DNA from: Setoptus koraiensis
Taxonomy: Eukaryota; Arthropoda
Reading direction: 5' to 3'
Assembly: GCA_048013815.1 (NCBI GenBank)
Contig: CM106586.1
Span: 3,596,001 to 3,660,000, forward strand
DNA length: 64,000 nucleotides
The notes beneath the pieces were generated by a model, which was given only the letters and a program-made list of their open reading frames with translations, was not told the origin of the DNA and ran no database searches. Positions 32,601 through 44,586 of the stretch are shown here, in pieces. A program made the position numbers and the translations under genes. The stretch's first letter is position 1. Each line of letters begins with the position of its first letter.

Positions 32601-35600
32601 CCATTCGGCAGGCAGCACCTTCGCACCAGCGACACCCGCCAGCGCGCCGGCCAAATTGAATTAATTCCAATTGGAGTTATTTTCCACTGCGCCGGCCGCC
32701 GCCATTATCCGACCCTTGCCAGCGTCCGACAAACGAGCCACTGAGGTGTGTGTGTATCACCGCTGACAACAGTGCCAACCGTCCAACGGTCGGGAATGGC
32801 CAGAGAATGGAAAGCGCCCAGAGAATGGAGATGGCCCAGAGAATAGAGATGTCAGCGCATATGCGCGTATGCAAATTTATGTGCTGTTTGCATTGGGTTG
32901 TTCAGTGTGTCGTGGTGTCATTGTTGTCACCGTGTCGCGCTCGTGCTCGGCCGAGAATATGTGTTTCTTTCGAACGCTGGCACGATTCGAACTGCAAGTC
33001 GGCTGTTATCGCCGACTTGGCCGGCGCACACAATTCTCAAGCGCCAGCGACTTGTCTGAAAATTGGCCGCCACAATGGATTGTTGTCGTGACCATTGTCG
33101 TGTCGTCGTTGCCACACTCTGGCAGCCAGAGCCGCTCATAATGAACGCGGCTCCCGATCGGTGCGACGGTGCCCATCGGCCACAAGTCAGCGTGCCGAGC
33201 AGTCGCCGATGCAGTGTCCGCGTCGTCGGCGATGCAGTTGCACCAACCGATCGGCCAACAAAGGCGCTGGCTGGGTGCCACCGAACTGGCGACGCTGGCA
33301 TGCACCGCTGCAGCGACAAGCTGCCAGTTGGTGCACAAACCGCAGCAGCGAAATTCTTTGTTTGTTGGAACATGTTGATTCTCGGTGCGCGTTCGCAGCG
33401 TCGCGACTCGCGACGCGAATCCGCTCATCGGAATCCAGTCTTCGGACTGGCGCTGCACATTGCCGCATTTCGGCCAGCAGCGGCAGCACAACAACAACAA
33501 CACAGCAGCAACAACAACAACAACAACACAACAGCAACAACAACAACACAACAAAAACAGCGACAACAGCAACAGCAGCGACAACAGCAGCACAACAAAA
33601 CAACGACGACAACTGGACAACAACAGCGCCAACGACGGGCGCAAGTTGCAATAATTCACTCTGTTGCACCCAAGAAGAAGAAAAGTTGTGCGTTCGAATT
33701 GGTGGCCGAATTCATTGGCTCAACATGTGTGCAGCCAATGAATTTAAATGGTGCCAAATGGCTCTCTTTGGGAACCATTCAGGCATGCCCGCTCCTCTCT
33801 TTATCCGCCCGCTCCGCTCTTTATCCGCCCGCTCCGCTCCACTTTCCACCGGGCTCCTCCGTGGGCCCGATGCGAGCCGCTTTGCCCGCTTGGCCCGTTC
33901 GGCGGCGCCGTAAGCGGATCAGCGCGCAAACTGGCCCGATGGTCGGGTAGTGGCCGTGATTGTCGGCGTGCCGCCGCCGGGCAGTCGCATCCCGAAGACC
34001 GTCGACTGAGCGGCGTCGAGTGCGGCCGGCACCAAATGCGATTGTCGTTATCCTCCGATGATCAGCCAACGACCAGCCAACGACGAGCCGCGATGCGCCA
34101 ACGATCGGCTCGCGATGAGCCGACGCTCGGGCTGCCCGACAATCGGCCATTGGAAGGTGCCTAATGACGCACGCACCATCATCGCCCCATTGCACCGAGG
34201 TGACGCCAGTCGCCAATCGCCGCCGGTCGCTGCTCGGTGGGCCGCTCAGCAGCCGGGCGGCCCCCAGCGACACCGAGCCACTTTGCGCCGGATAAATTTG
34301 CGCTGGCCAGATACAAAGGGGCCAGACAATGAGCGCCAGCAGCCAGCTAATGAGATTGTCGCCAAAATAAGACATTATCTGTGCGCGCGAGCCATAGGTT
34401 TGACTGTTTCTGGATGATGGTGCCGATAGGGTAATCCAAGACTATCTGTTAGGCTGTCCGATTTAGAAATAAGATTTGCGCACACAACGACAAACACCAG
34501 ACAGCAAGCCAGCCGAAGAGCAAAAAGAAAATCCCCCTTTTCCGCTTGGCTCGTTCGCGTTGTTGTCGGCCCATTGTTATCTCATTAACGGGCGCCCTCA
34601 CTTCGCAATTGGCACTACCACTGAACCACTAGTCGACGCTAGGCGGCCCCATCGCGCGCGCGCGCCACCTAGCGCCCGGCGACCTCGGGTGGGGGCGTGC
34701 CGGGGGCGACAAAGAACCGGTTTGTGGCTGCGACAAGCGCACGTCGTTGTCAGCTCGCACTCTCGTCGGCCCGTTTGGGGCGCAGACAAAGGGGCCAATG
34801 GTTAACCAGTTGAGAATGATTTATATTGTATTATAATTTTGGGCGCCATTGTCGTGCGCTGGCGCCCGATTGGCCCAATTTAACGCTGTCCCGGCGGACA
34901 AGCCGGCCCACCGGTCGGTACAGCGGGCATGGGCCGGGTAACCGCGCTGCACTGTCGACTCAAGAGCGCCAACTGCGCCGATTGCGACAATTGCGACAAA
35001 TGCGACAAATGCGACGAACGCGATAAATGCGCCGATTGCGACAATTGCGACAGATACGGCGAACAGGGCGAATAAGGCGAATACGGCGAATGCGCCAAAC
35101 GCGAGTGAAGCGACCGACGCGATCGGGCAATCAGTACCGGGTATTTCAAGGGTGCCGAGCGGGCTCCCGGGGCTCGATTTATCACTGGCGCGCCGGGGTG
35201 ACGCGGATAGAGATGAATTAAGATGACACAATCACACTGGCTGGTCGCTGGCGCCCGAGTGCGCCGAGAAAAATGATCATCGCCATCCATTTGATGCTAA
35301 TCTTTTGTCGCTTAAATCCTCCAAATAAAACCGACCAAATCACAGCTAAATCATTGCGAGAATGCGGGCCTCTGTTTCAGTGGCGTTGTTGTTGTTGTCG
35401 TTGTCACATCCAATTGGCTATCGGCTCTGTTTGTGATTGCCTATTGCGCAACAGCGGCAGCCACGAAAACAACAACAAACAGCAAACACAAGTGCCCTTC
35501 GAGTGGGCACCGCCGCTCGCCCGAGTGCTGGAAATTATGCCCTGTGCACTGTGGCAGTTCTTGCACACTTCTCGGGGGCCCCGTCGTTGCGTCGCTGTGT

Positions 35601-37689
35601 CTGTGTCGCCCGTTGCGACAGGAAGCGGCCACTGGTTTGTGTGCTCGAGGCTGGCTGGCGGCGTTATCATTATCGGCTGGTATCATCTCGCTCAGCATCG
35701 AGTGAGCGTTTAGAGGCGTTCATTCAGAGCGTTCGCCCGTTGTCGCGGGGCCCCAAATGCCGCGAATATACCGCGATATAATGCACTGAACGCTGAGATT
35801 GGGCCCGGCGATAAGTGGCGACAAGCGTCGGAGACGCCGACGGCGCGAGCGAGAGCAGAGGCGACAGCAGAGGGCACAGCAGAGGCGACAGCAAAAGCGA
35901 CAGCAAAAAGCGCCGACCCGAGATGCATGAAATGGGGGCATCATTAGCGGCCCGGCGAATATGCTCGCCCCCTGCTCGTGTGTGATGAATCGCCGGCGAA
36001 TAGGTGAACAGTTGAGGAGCCAAGACGCACATTGCGAGCGCGAGAGCGGGGGAGCGAGCGCGAGAGCGCGAGGGAGAAGAAGTGAAAAAGTGAAAAAGGA
36101 GGCCAACGAGCTGATTGGACCGATGGGCTCGCGATGATGGTGGCGCAGATAAGCGTCGTCTCACCGGCTGACAGCGAGCCGTTGCCCGACGACGAGCCCC
36201 CCCCCCTCTCAATGCGCGACAATGGCTGGCGTGAGCCTCGTCCTCGGCACTCGCTGGCTGACATTTTAATAGAGATCCCTGTCGGTGATATTAAACTGTC
36301 GGCGATGTTTGCCGATGTCGACCATCGTCGAGTGCTGGCAGCGTTTTGCATAGCGGCACCAGGCATGCTCAAAATACCCAGTGCCCAGCGTTGTGTCAAT
36401 GCGGGCCGCCGAGAGATAACGGCCGGTATGTAAATACGGGCCGCAGTGAGTAGTGTGCTAAAAGTGTGCGAATGGGATGGCACGGGAGATAAGGCGCCAC
36501 TCGATCGGAGAACGGTCGTCGGCAAGCCGTTGTGTGGCGCTGCCGAAGGTGGCCAAAAAACGGACTGCAAACAGCGGATAAGCCTCGCGAGTCGGGCCGA
36601 CGTTTCGTCGGCAGTTGGAACGGGCCGAGTTGGCGTCGGAGTTGGCGTCTGAGTGCGCGTCTGAGTTCGCGTCGGAGCCCCAGCGCCGAGTCGGAGCAAG
36701 TGATTGATATTTGCTGTAAACTGCAGCATGCGAGCGCCAATCAACGTCATAGTTGGCCAGCCGACAGTTCGCAGTGTGTTTGTTCTTTGTTTGTTTTCGC
36801 TTCATTTGTCGCGCAAATGAGCGAGAGAACGCGAAAGAAGCGCCACAGAAGATGGATATATTATCGGTTTAGCAGGGCCCGAAGCGGGCACTGAGCAATG
36901 TGGGTCTTCCATTCATGGGTCGCGCTTCCAGCGGTCGCAGTGGCCGAAGCCGCCGCCGTTGCGATTGGAATGCGCCCATCACGTGAAGTTGCTGTTGTTG
37001 TTGCTGTTCGTTGTTGTCGTTTGTTGTTGTTGTTAGTTGCTGTCGTTTGTTGTTGTTGTTAGTTGCTGTTGTTGCCAGTTGTTGGTGTCGGTTGTTGCTG
37101 TTGCTGTCGTCGGTTGTTGCTGCTGTCAGCTGGAGCTGGCCCCTAATTTGGCGGCGGCCCCGTCGCAATCGTTCGTTTGCAACAAATCGTGCCTGTCCCG
37201 CTGCAAGCAAGCACGCCAACGCCAGTGACGTATCAATTTAATGGACACATGTCACTGTTGCTCGTTGCGGTCAAATGTGATTCGCCAAAATCAAACGGCA
37301 ACCAACGTGGGAACTGTCCGAGCCGGCCCGTCCGATGGCCGCTCGCTGTCGGCCGGCCGAACTCCGGCCAACTGACCGTCCCGTGTGACACTGGCAGTAT
37401 CATACTGCGGCCCCGCAAAGTTTGCGCCGGCAGCCCGACCGGCCCACAGCCCAAACCGGACGTGAGCTAGCGCGATATTGGCATATCTGCTGATCATGTG
37501 CGCATCACACACAATGTAATATCGCCCTGTTGACACTTGTCGTGACACTTGTTCTGGCTGTCTTTTGGCGCTTATGGGCCGCTATCGGGCCGCTTTCGGT
37601 TTGATTTAGGCCTGATTTAGGCCTGATTTGGGCCGCTCTTGCTTGCGCCTGCCGCTAGGCCGAACACAACGCGAGCACGACGCGCCAGA

Positions 37690-37735
37690 GAGATTGTTGT
37701 CATTGTTGTTCTCACAACAATGACAACAATATCTC
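37690..37735. repeat. near-perfect hairpin, 17-bp uninterrupted stem with 4-nt loop
   Basis: ATTGTTGTCATTGTTGT and ACAACAATGACAACAAT flank TCTC. Beyond a 2-nt bulge the stem continues with GAGAT/ATCTC. It is built on TTG/CAA words, so it may have arisen from inverted simple repeats. Confidence 0.9.
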
Positions 37736-40264
37736 AACAACAGGTCAGCCAATAACTGTCACTCTTTGTTGCCATTTGACTGCCGGCGTCGGGCATTGTT
37801 GTCGATTGCGCAATACTTACAAAATGTAATAACGGTGTCACACGATGCTCAAATGCGCCCAGTACGACGAGCGACACACGAGCGACACCTTTCGGCGTTG
37901 CTGTCGCTGTCGAGCTCGCTGGTGAGTCCCAAGTTGTGACTCACAAGCGCTTGTGACAAACGGTTTGACAGACCGTCTGACAGGGCACAACAATATTGCG
38001 CAACAACGACACATTGATACGTCACTGGGCGCCATTGACGCGATTTGCGAGCGCTGTGAGCTTCACAGTGTGAGAGCGATGATAAGTGACGCGCGCCCCC
38101 AAATCTCGTCGAAACGCGCGTTGTGTCGCAATCTGGCGAGCTGCATTGCGAAACGGTGCCGGCAGAGAAATTGCCAGTTGCGCAAATGGCCACTGCAAGC
38201 CGCCGGCCGCCGACTGCCCACCGCTGGCTGCCGACTGCTGGCTGCCGAATGGCGGCGAGACAGCGACGGCAAGTGTGCAATTATCTCTAAAACGAGCCGT
38301 CATAATGGGTGCCGAAGCCGTTCGAGCGGCTCGTTTCTGGCTGTCGGTTTGTTTGTCCGACAGCCAGCTGAGCGGATATTTGCTACGTTGCTGTTTGCTT
38401 ATTTGCGACTCGTTTGCGACTTGCGCGCATTCACGCCATTCGCAGCTTGCCGTTCGCCGGGCGCGCTGACCCTCACCTGGCTCGTAACGGCTCGCACTGA
38501 ATGACACTCGATGATATCTGTCAGATTGCGCAAACAACATCATTGGCACCGCACGCGAATATCAATTTCAACCTGTCGACTCGACTCGACACACAACAGC
38601 AACAGCAACTCGACTCGACACATAACAGCAACAACAGCGGCTCGGCTCGCAATAATATACCTGTAACGGGTTGTCGTTGGCGTGATGGCGTCGTTGTCGC
38701 TGTTGTTGTGATATGTATATTATGCAAACGAGATTGCGCTCGTTCGCAGTGGCCGGCCCGGCTCGCGCTCGCCATATCGAGCTGCCATGGCATCGGGCAG
38801 CCGTGATATCGGGCTGCCAGAAACGGGCCACTGGCGAGCCGACCGTGCACGGCCGACAAAGCTATCATCATGCAAATGACCTTCCACTCTCATCTAATTT
38901 ATCGATTGATCGAAGCCCTTGTTTCGGCCGCCGTTTTTTAATCTGCGCCCGGCCGACAACTGTGCCGACTCGCTGCAGCTCCGACGACTCGTTGCAACTC
39001 CGACGATTCGTTGGCCAGCGAGTTGGCCACAGTTTTGCGAACAGCTTCGCGAACAGTTACACCGACAGTCGCACTGACGGTTGGGCCAACGGTTGCGCAA
39101 CAGCGACAGGGCGAGAGTTTGTTTGGACAGCCGATAGGGCCAATGATGCAGCCGCGACGACGCCAACTGTTCGCTTGTGAACGGCGCTGGCCAGCTAAAT
39201 TGTCTGGCCAGATCAATTGTGTAGCCATCGGCACGTTGCTCGCCATTGATTGAATTGCGCTCGAATATCGGCCAATTGTGCGAATCGGCAACAACAACAA
39301 CAACAACGACAGCTCACAGCTTGCCGTTGTCGGCGGTCGCTCGTCGACGGCGCAACAGCAGCAACAGCAACAACACCAACACCAACAGCTGCAATAATAA
39401 CAGCAACAACAACAGCGACAGAGAAACTGGAGCAACAATTGATCGAGACGCTCGCGCGAAATCGAAGGCACCGACGCTGTGTCGGCGATACGGCGAATTG
39501 GCCAACAACAACAGTGCGAACAATACGATTCGAAGCGGCGGGCCGGCCGAATCGCGACCGTCGCCGGCGCGCAATCCAGCCACCGCTCGGCCGGCCGGTA
39601 TTCAAATGAGCGTGGGCTCGCGCAAGAATAAATGAACTTGAATTAACAGCCCGCTGGCACGCACTGTGCCGCCCTTCGTGCCCCCGCCGCCACGAAGGGC
39701 GGCCGCTCGGGCCGCGACGGCCCGAGCGATTGGTGGGTCGCGATTCACGGCGCGATTCATGACTCACGAATCGCCCGAATGAGCCGGCCCGAACGGAGCG
39801 AGACGCGCCTGTCGTCGGGCATGCTGCCCGTGTTTGTCGTTTGTCGTTTTCGGTTCGCTCGCCGCACTGATTGATGGCTGCGTCAGCAGTGCCCGTCGAG
39901 GCGTCGTGTCATTGGAGCTGCCAATTTGGACAGCGCCGGCCACACCGAGGCGAACGCGACTCGCAGCGCCGGGCGAACTCGGCGCCGGCGCGAGCAAACT
40001 AATTAGTGATCCGAGATTTGATTAGATTGCGAGCGCTCGCAGCTCACATCTCGCAGCTCAGATATCGCGTCTCAGATTCTCGCAATTCTCGAACTCAACG
40101 TCAGAGCTCAAGCCCCAGAGCGCGGATCTCGGGTAATGTCGCGCCACGGCCAGCGCAAAACTGTATGCCGTCGGTGGGGGGCAGCCTCGACGCCGACGCT
40201 GCACGTGCTGTCACTGCCGAGCGTCGCCGCGACATTTGTTTAATTTTCGCTGGCCAATTTCGGC

Positions 40265-40326
40265 CGATTTCCACCGATTTCCACCGATTTCCACCGATTT
40301 CCACCGATTTGGCCCGATTTGGCCGA
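40265..40326. repeat. 10-bp tandem array (CCACCGATTT)
   Basis: Four perfect copies, then copies in which CCAC becomes GGCC. It lies in intron DNA. Confidence 0.85.
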
Positions 40327-40937
40327 TTGAGACATTGAGCGCGAGCGGTGGGAATGCGGCTCGTCACTGTCGCTCGTTACTGCATGAATTCCGTCACCGA
40401 CCGATGAGTGTCGCCAGTCGGCCGGCCAGTTCGCGGCCGCAATTAGCCCGCGCGCGAGCCCGCTGGCGCGATTGATTGTGGCCGTTCAGCCATTTGGCCA
40501 TTCTGCCATCTCAACCATTTGGCCATTTTAACCATTTGACCATTTTAACGATTTTAACCATTTTGGCCACTGGCGGCCACTGGCGTGCAGGTTGCCAGTG
40601 AGCGTCGGCCGATCGGGCGCTGCGATCTGTGCCACCAGATAAGACACAAGAGATAAGGGGCCAGTTTGACGGTTTGTGTCAATATCGCTGGCGCGATCGC
40701 TTATCGGCGCTATCTGTCCATCTGTTCCCGTTGGCCGCTCGCTGACCGACGCGCCCGGCGGCCCGCTAATGGCCGCTAATGCCACAAACAAACAATCCGG
40801 CCCGATTTGTAATTGGTCGCAGCGCGCACGGCATTGCTGCTCGCCGCTCATGCAACACATTCTAATAATAATTGCCAATATTCAATCGATGTGTCCCGCA
40901 ACTGACCACCGGCGCCCATTTGCATATTCATCATTCG

Positions 40938-40962
40938 TTTGTGTGTGTGTGTGTGTGTGTGT
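40938..40962. repeat. GT dinucleotide microsatellite
   Basis: Pure GT run of about 12 units in intron DNA. Confidence 0.9.
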
Positions 40963-42230
40963 GGCCCTGGCGCTCGCAACTTGCGAGCTCGTTAGACTCT
41001 TGCGACTGGCGCTGACCTTGTTAGCGGGCCGGATGCGCGCGCGCTCGCCCCCGCAATTGCGCCCGCCGCGCCGCACAGCTCGCCGCGCCGCACAAATGGT
41101 CGCGAATCGCGATACCCGAGATGCAAAGTCAGACAAGTCGGCCAGTTTTGGCCAGTATCGGCCACTGTCGATATCGCTGGCCAAATCGGCCAACTGGCCA
41201 GACTGTGGCCACGCTCGAACGCTCGCGGCTCGCCGCTCGGCGCCACCGATTCGCGCTCGCCGTCCGATTGCAAACGGCGCTCAATTGCGCATCAGAGTGG
41301 ACACAATTTTACAGGAGTTGACACCCGGCGACATATCTCAATTGGCCGCAATCTCGGCCCGCGACAATCTCGGCCCGCGACAATCTCGGCCCGGTCGCGC
41401 TCACTAACGAGCGACCAGTGCCCACCAACGATCGACTAGCGCCGGCCCGACGCCGCATGCCAAAGCCGGCGAGCAACCTGTCGAACGGCCAATTGAGTTT
41501 AGCTGGCGCGCGAGTTCGCGTCGGACGCCGTTCGTGCGCAAAGTGACTGGCAGCTCGGCGGCAATTGTCCCGTGCACGTCGGTCCGGCGTTGCAACAATC
41601 GCCAAACTGTTGCCCGGATATCGGCCCGTGTGTCCCTGTTGAACGTTTAAACGTCGAGCCGCTCGGGTCACATGGCTTTTGGTTGACCAATCGTTGACAG
41701 GTTGGCGAGCGACGGCGAGCGACTGGACATTCGCGCAGAGATTTTTGCGGCTCACGAACGAAAGTGGCCAAGCGGCGTACGGAGTTGCGCAATACCCTAC
41801 CAACGCTTACCTTGTGAATGACCCGTGTGCCACTGGGGAACTGTCGAGAGGCGACTGTGGCGCCGCCGCTCGGACGGTTGGCCATCATTACTGAGCTGAT
41901 CGTTACTGAACTTATTAGCATTTGAACTTTGACTGGCGCCCGTTTCGGCGTGTTATAGGCATGCCATTGGTTTGTCATGATTATATAACTCGTAATATAA
42001 TTAACTCGCCTCCGCTCGCCCAAACAAGCGCATAACTAAATTACCAAATTACCTGTGTGTGCCATTTGGCGCCATTTGCAGCCATTGACTAACTCTCTCT
42101 CTCTCTATTTATTTCCCTATCGCCTGTATCTGATCGCCTGTATCTGATCGCCTGTGTTTGCTGGTGGAATGGTTAATTTGAATATCGGCAAATCATTGTG
42201 TGTCCAATGAATCGATGAATATCTAATTAG

Positions 42231-42570
42231 GCTCGCCAGCAGCAAGCGCAAAACAGCAACAGCAGCAAGAGCAGCAGCCGCAGGAGTCGCTTACGTCAGC
42301 GCAACAACAGCAACAACAACAACAACAAACCGACAGCAGCAAGACAATGGCAGCGACAAGTGGCGCCTCGCAACGCCAAAAGGCCAATTACGAGCCCATG
42401 TACGCTTGCGAGGAGAAACAATTGGAGATTAAGTGCCAAATTAATCAGTACATTCATCTGATTAGGGCCAATTACGGCCGCTTCTCCATCGCCATATGCA
42501 ACGAGCACGGCCAGTTGGACTGGATGACCAACTGCATGTCGCAGCAGAGCTTCGAAGCCATCAGCAACAG
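42231..42570 (+). CDS. Cirl: latrophilin (Cirl/ADGRL) exon 2: poly-Gln region and first half of the galactose-binding lectin (RBL/SUEL) domain
   Basis: Acceptor TTAG at 42227-42230, donor GTGAGT at 42571; 340 nt, phase 1 in, phase 2 out. An in-frame stop at 42224 shows the exon must begin after it. The first ~55 residues are low complexity with a 5-Gln and a 9-Gln run. The lectin domain begins at YACEEKQLEIKC and continues HLIRANYGRFSIAICNEHG, a stretch diagnostic for latrophilin, and ends FEAISN at the splice. Latrophilins are adhesion GPCRs that use this domain to bind teneurin/FLRT-type partners. In flies Cirl acts in mechanosensation. The acceptor has only a weak pyrimidine tract, so the exact 5' edge is less certain than the domain call. 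Confidence 0.88.
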
Positions 42571-43335
42571 GTGAGTACACACAGCTGACATATAACCGAA
42601 TAACACCAATTTGGCACTGCCAAACACCAAATGATAACAACTCAAGTTACACAATTGCCCGACCAGCGACATTTGACATTTGACACTCGACACTCGAATT
42701 GGTCGCGCCGAGCGTCCGGCTGCCGACAGCGGCTGCTCGGCTGCCCATATTACGCAATATGGATATGCGATATTGCGCAATATTGCGCAATTGCCGATCG
42801 GGCCACTGACAGCTGATTGTGAGCAGCCGGCGCTCGACGGCGGCTCCATCGCGGACACTGCAACCATCGATGCAGCCAACGACTGACCGCTCGGCCAGCA
42901 ATCAATCACTGCCTGTGCTGCTGTCAGCTGTGCTGTTGTCCACGCTGTTACAGGTGCCGTCACAGGTAGCCGGTGGCGAGACAAACAAAGAGTAAACAAA
43001 GTTGCTGCGAGCCAGTGAGAGAGATTGATTAGTGGCCGGCGCCAATTAGCGCAAATTATCCGAGCGCTGACCACTCAGGGCTCGCCAACTGTCCGCTCTC
43101 GCCGACTGGCCAGCCGCACAAACTGGCCGGCCGCACAAACTGGCCGGCGAGCTCGCCAGAGTCCGAGCCGGCGACTGAGCCGGCGACTGACACTGCGACG
43201 GCCAGAAACAAACAAACGGCCACCCACTCACAGTATGTATAAAACATTGCTCATTAGGCTGGCTCGTTCTCGTTATCATGCGGCCAGTTGTTGCGCTCCC
43301 TTTATCAGCGAGCCTCGCACTTGCCATCGATACAA

Positions 43336-43449
43336 ACGGTCGACGCTATCAACGGTCGACGCTATCAATTGGTCGACGCTATCAACGGTCGACGCCATCA
43401 ACGGTCGACGCTATCAATTGGTCGACGCTATCAATTGGTCGACGGTTAT
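43336..43449. repeat. 16-17-bp tandem array (ACGGTCGACGCTATCA), seven copies
   Basis: Two alternating variants start ACGG or ATTGG. Each copy contains GTCGAC (a perfect palindrome). The last copy is decayed. Confidence 0.9.
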
Positions 43450-44273
43450 GTAAGCATCCCTTGACGGACATTTAAATATTTATCTGTGCACGCTGGCCGG
43501 CCAGTTATCGGCTGGCTATCGGCTGGCTATCGGCTCGCTGTCGGCTGGCTGTCGGCCGGCCAACGGCCGGCCATCAGGCCGCCATTAGCTGGCCAGTGTT
43601 GGCGTTGCTGGCCAATTTAAATGGATAATCGTGACTCTCTTCGCACACATCAATTCGATTGTGCGCTGCGTTCGAGAGCGATTCGCGCCGAATCGAGCGC
43701 TGAATTCGGCTGAATTCGCGCGCCCGATTCGCGTTGCATTGATCGCATGTGTTGCCTTGTGTTGCGGTGTCTGAGCAATTGCCCGACAAGAGATATCGCA
43801 ATCGGCCGAACAAGACAACATGAGCATTTGATTAATTGTTTGCATTGGCATTGGCCGCAACAGCTCACAATTAATTGCGCTCACTGCACTTGACCAGACC
43901 AACACCAGCACTCACTGTGCCGTTGCGCACACTTTGCCTGGTGGCACAGGTGAGCCAAGTTGCAAATTATCTCTCATTAGCCGGCGAGGTGATGATAATC
44001 GGCCCAATAACTAGCGATATCTCAAACGTGAGACCTATCAGACATGAGATATCTCAAAGCTCTGAGATTGCCAGCGATATTATAAATATTATCATGTCGA
44101 TTTATGCAGTGCAATAACACGTTATGATATACAGTGTTTATGATACAGTACAGTGTATAGGTGGCCGGTGTGGCGAGCCGATGACGCAGCATGATGATGC
44201 AACATGCTGCTGCTGTTACTGCGACTCAATTTAGATCGCGACACTTGATAATAGGATGATGTAATGGTTGCAT

Positions 44274-44297
44274 CACACACACACACACACACACAGT
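44274..44297. repeat. CA dinucleotide microsatellite
   Basis: Pure CA run of about 11-12 units in latrophilin intron 2. Confidence 0.9.
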
Positions 44298-44480
44298 TTG
44301 TGTAGGCTACTGGTCACTCGCAAGCTGGCTGCTGAATATTGCTGCCAAACAGCTGATGCCGCTAATAGATCAACAAGCCAAGATAAACAACAACAACAAC
44401 AACAACAATAAAACATACTGCTCACACACTGTATAAACAAACTGTAAAATGGCCAAAATTAGCCAGGCGGCCAACGTGAC

Positions 44481-44511
44481 AGCAGGGTCAGCAGTTGCTG
44501 CTGACCCTGCT
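44481..44511. repeat. perfect 14-bp hairpin with 3-nt loop
   Basis: AGCAGGGTCAGCAG, loop TTG, CTGCTGACCCTGCT. First of a cluster of hairpins between 44480 and 44810. Confidence 0.92.
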
Positions 44512-44537
44512 GGCGCCTCTCGTCATTTGGCCTGGCC

Positions 44538-44586
44538 ATCAGCTGACCACTGTGCCTGCTGATCGCCGGCACAGTGGTCAGCTGAT
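44538..44586. repeat. perfect 19-bp hairpin with 11-nt loop
   Basis: Arms 44538-44556 (ATCAGCTGACCACTGTGCC) and 44568-44586 are exact reverse complements. Further CAGCTG/TCAGCTGA palindromes follow to about 44810, and an imperfect hairpin around ACTTGG/CCAAGT lies at 44707-44751. Confidence 0.92.

Larger units (their letters stand above)
28227..42230 (+). other. putative latrophilin intron 1, about 14.0 kb
   Basis: GT at 28227 and AG at 42229-42230. GC-rich, simple-repeat-rich DNA with no recognisable gene on either strand. Long frames (for example around 33063-33950, 35944-36750 and 38022-38549) are rich in Arg/Ala/Ser, overlap each other in several frames and lack domains, as expected of GC-rich non-coding DNA. 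Visible content includes hairpins at 28740-28786 and 37690-37735, CAA/CAG runs around 33489-33620, and arrays at 29580-29624 and 40265-40326. Nested non-coding RNA genes cannot be ruled out. Confidence 0.6.

Noticed and set aside
33063-33950. 295-codon plus-strand frame in latrophilin intron 1
   Set aside because: Its centre is a CAA/CAG run giving poly-Gln/Thr/Asn, overlapping frames are equally open, and no domain is visible.
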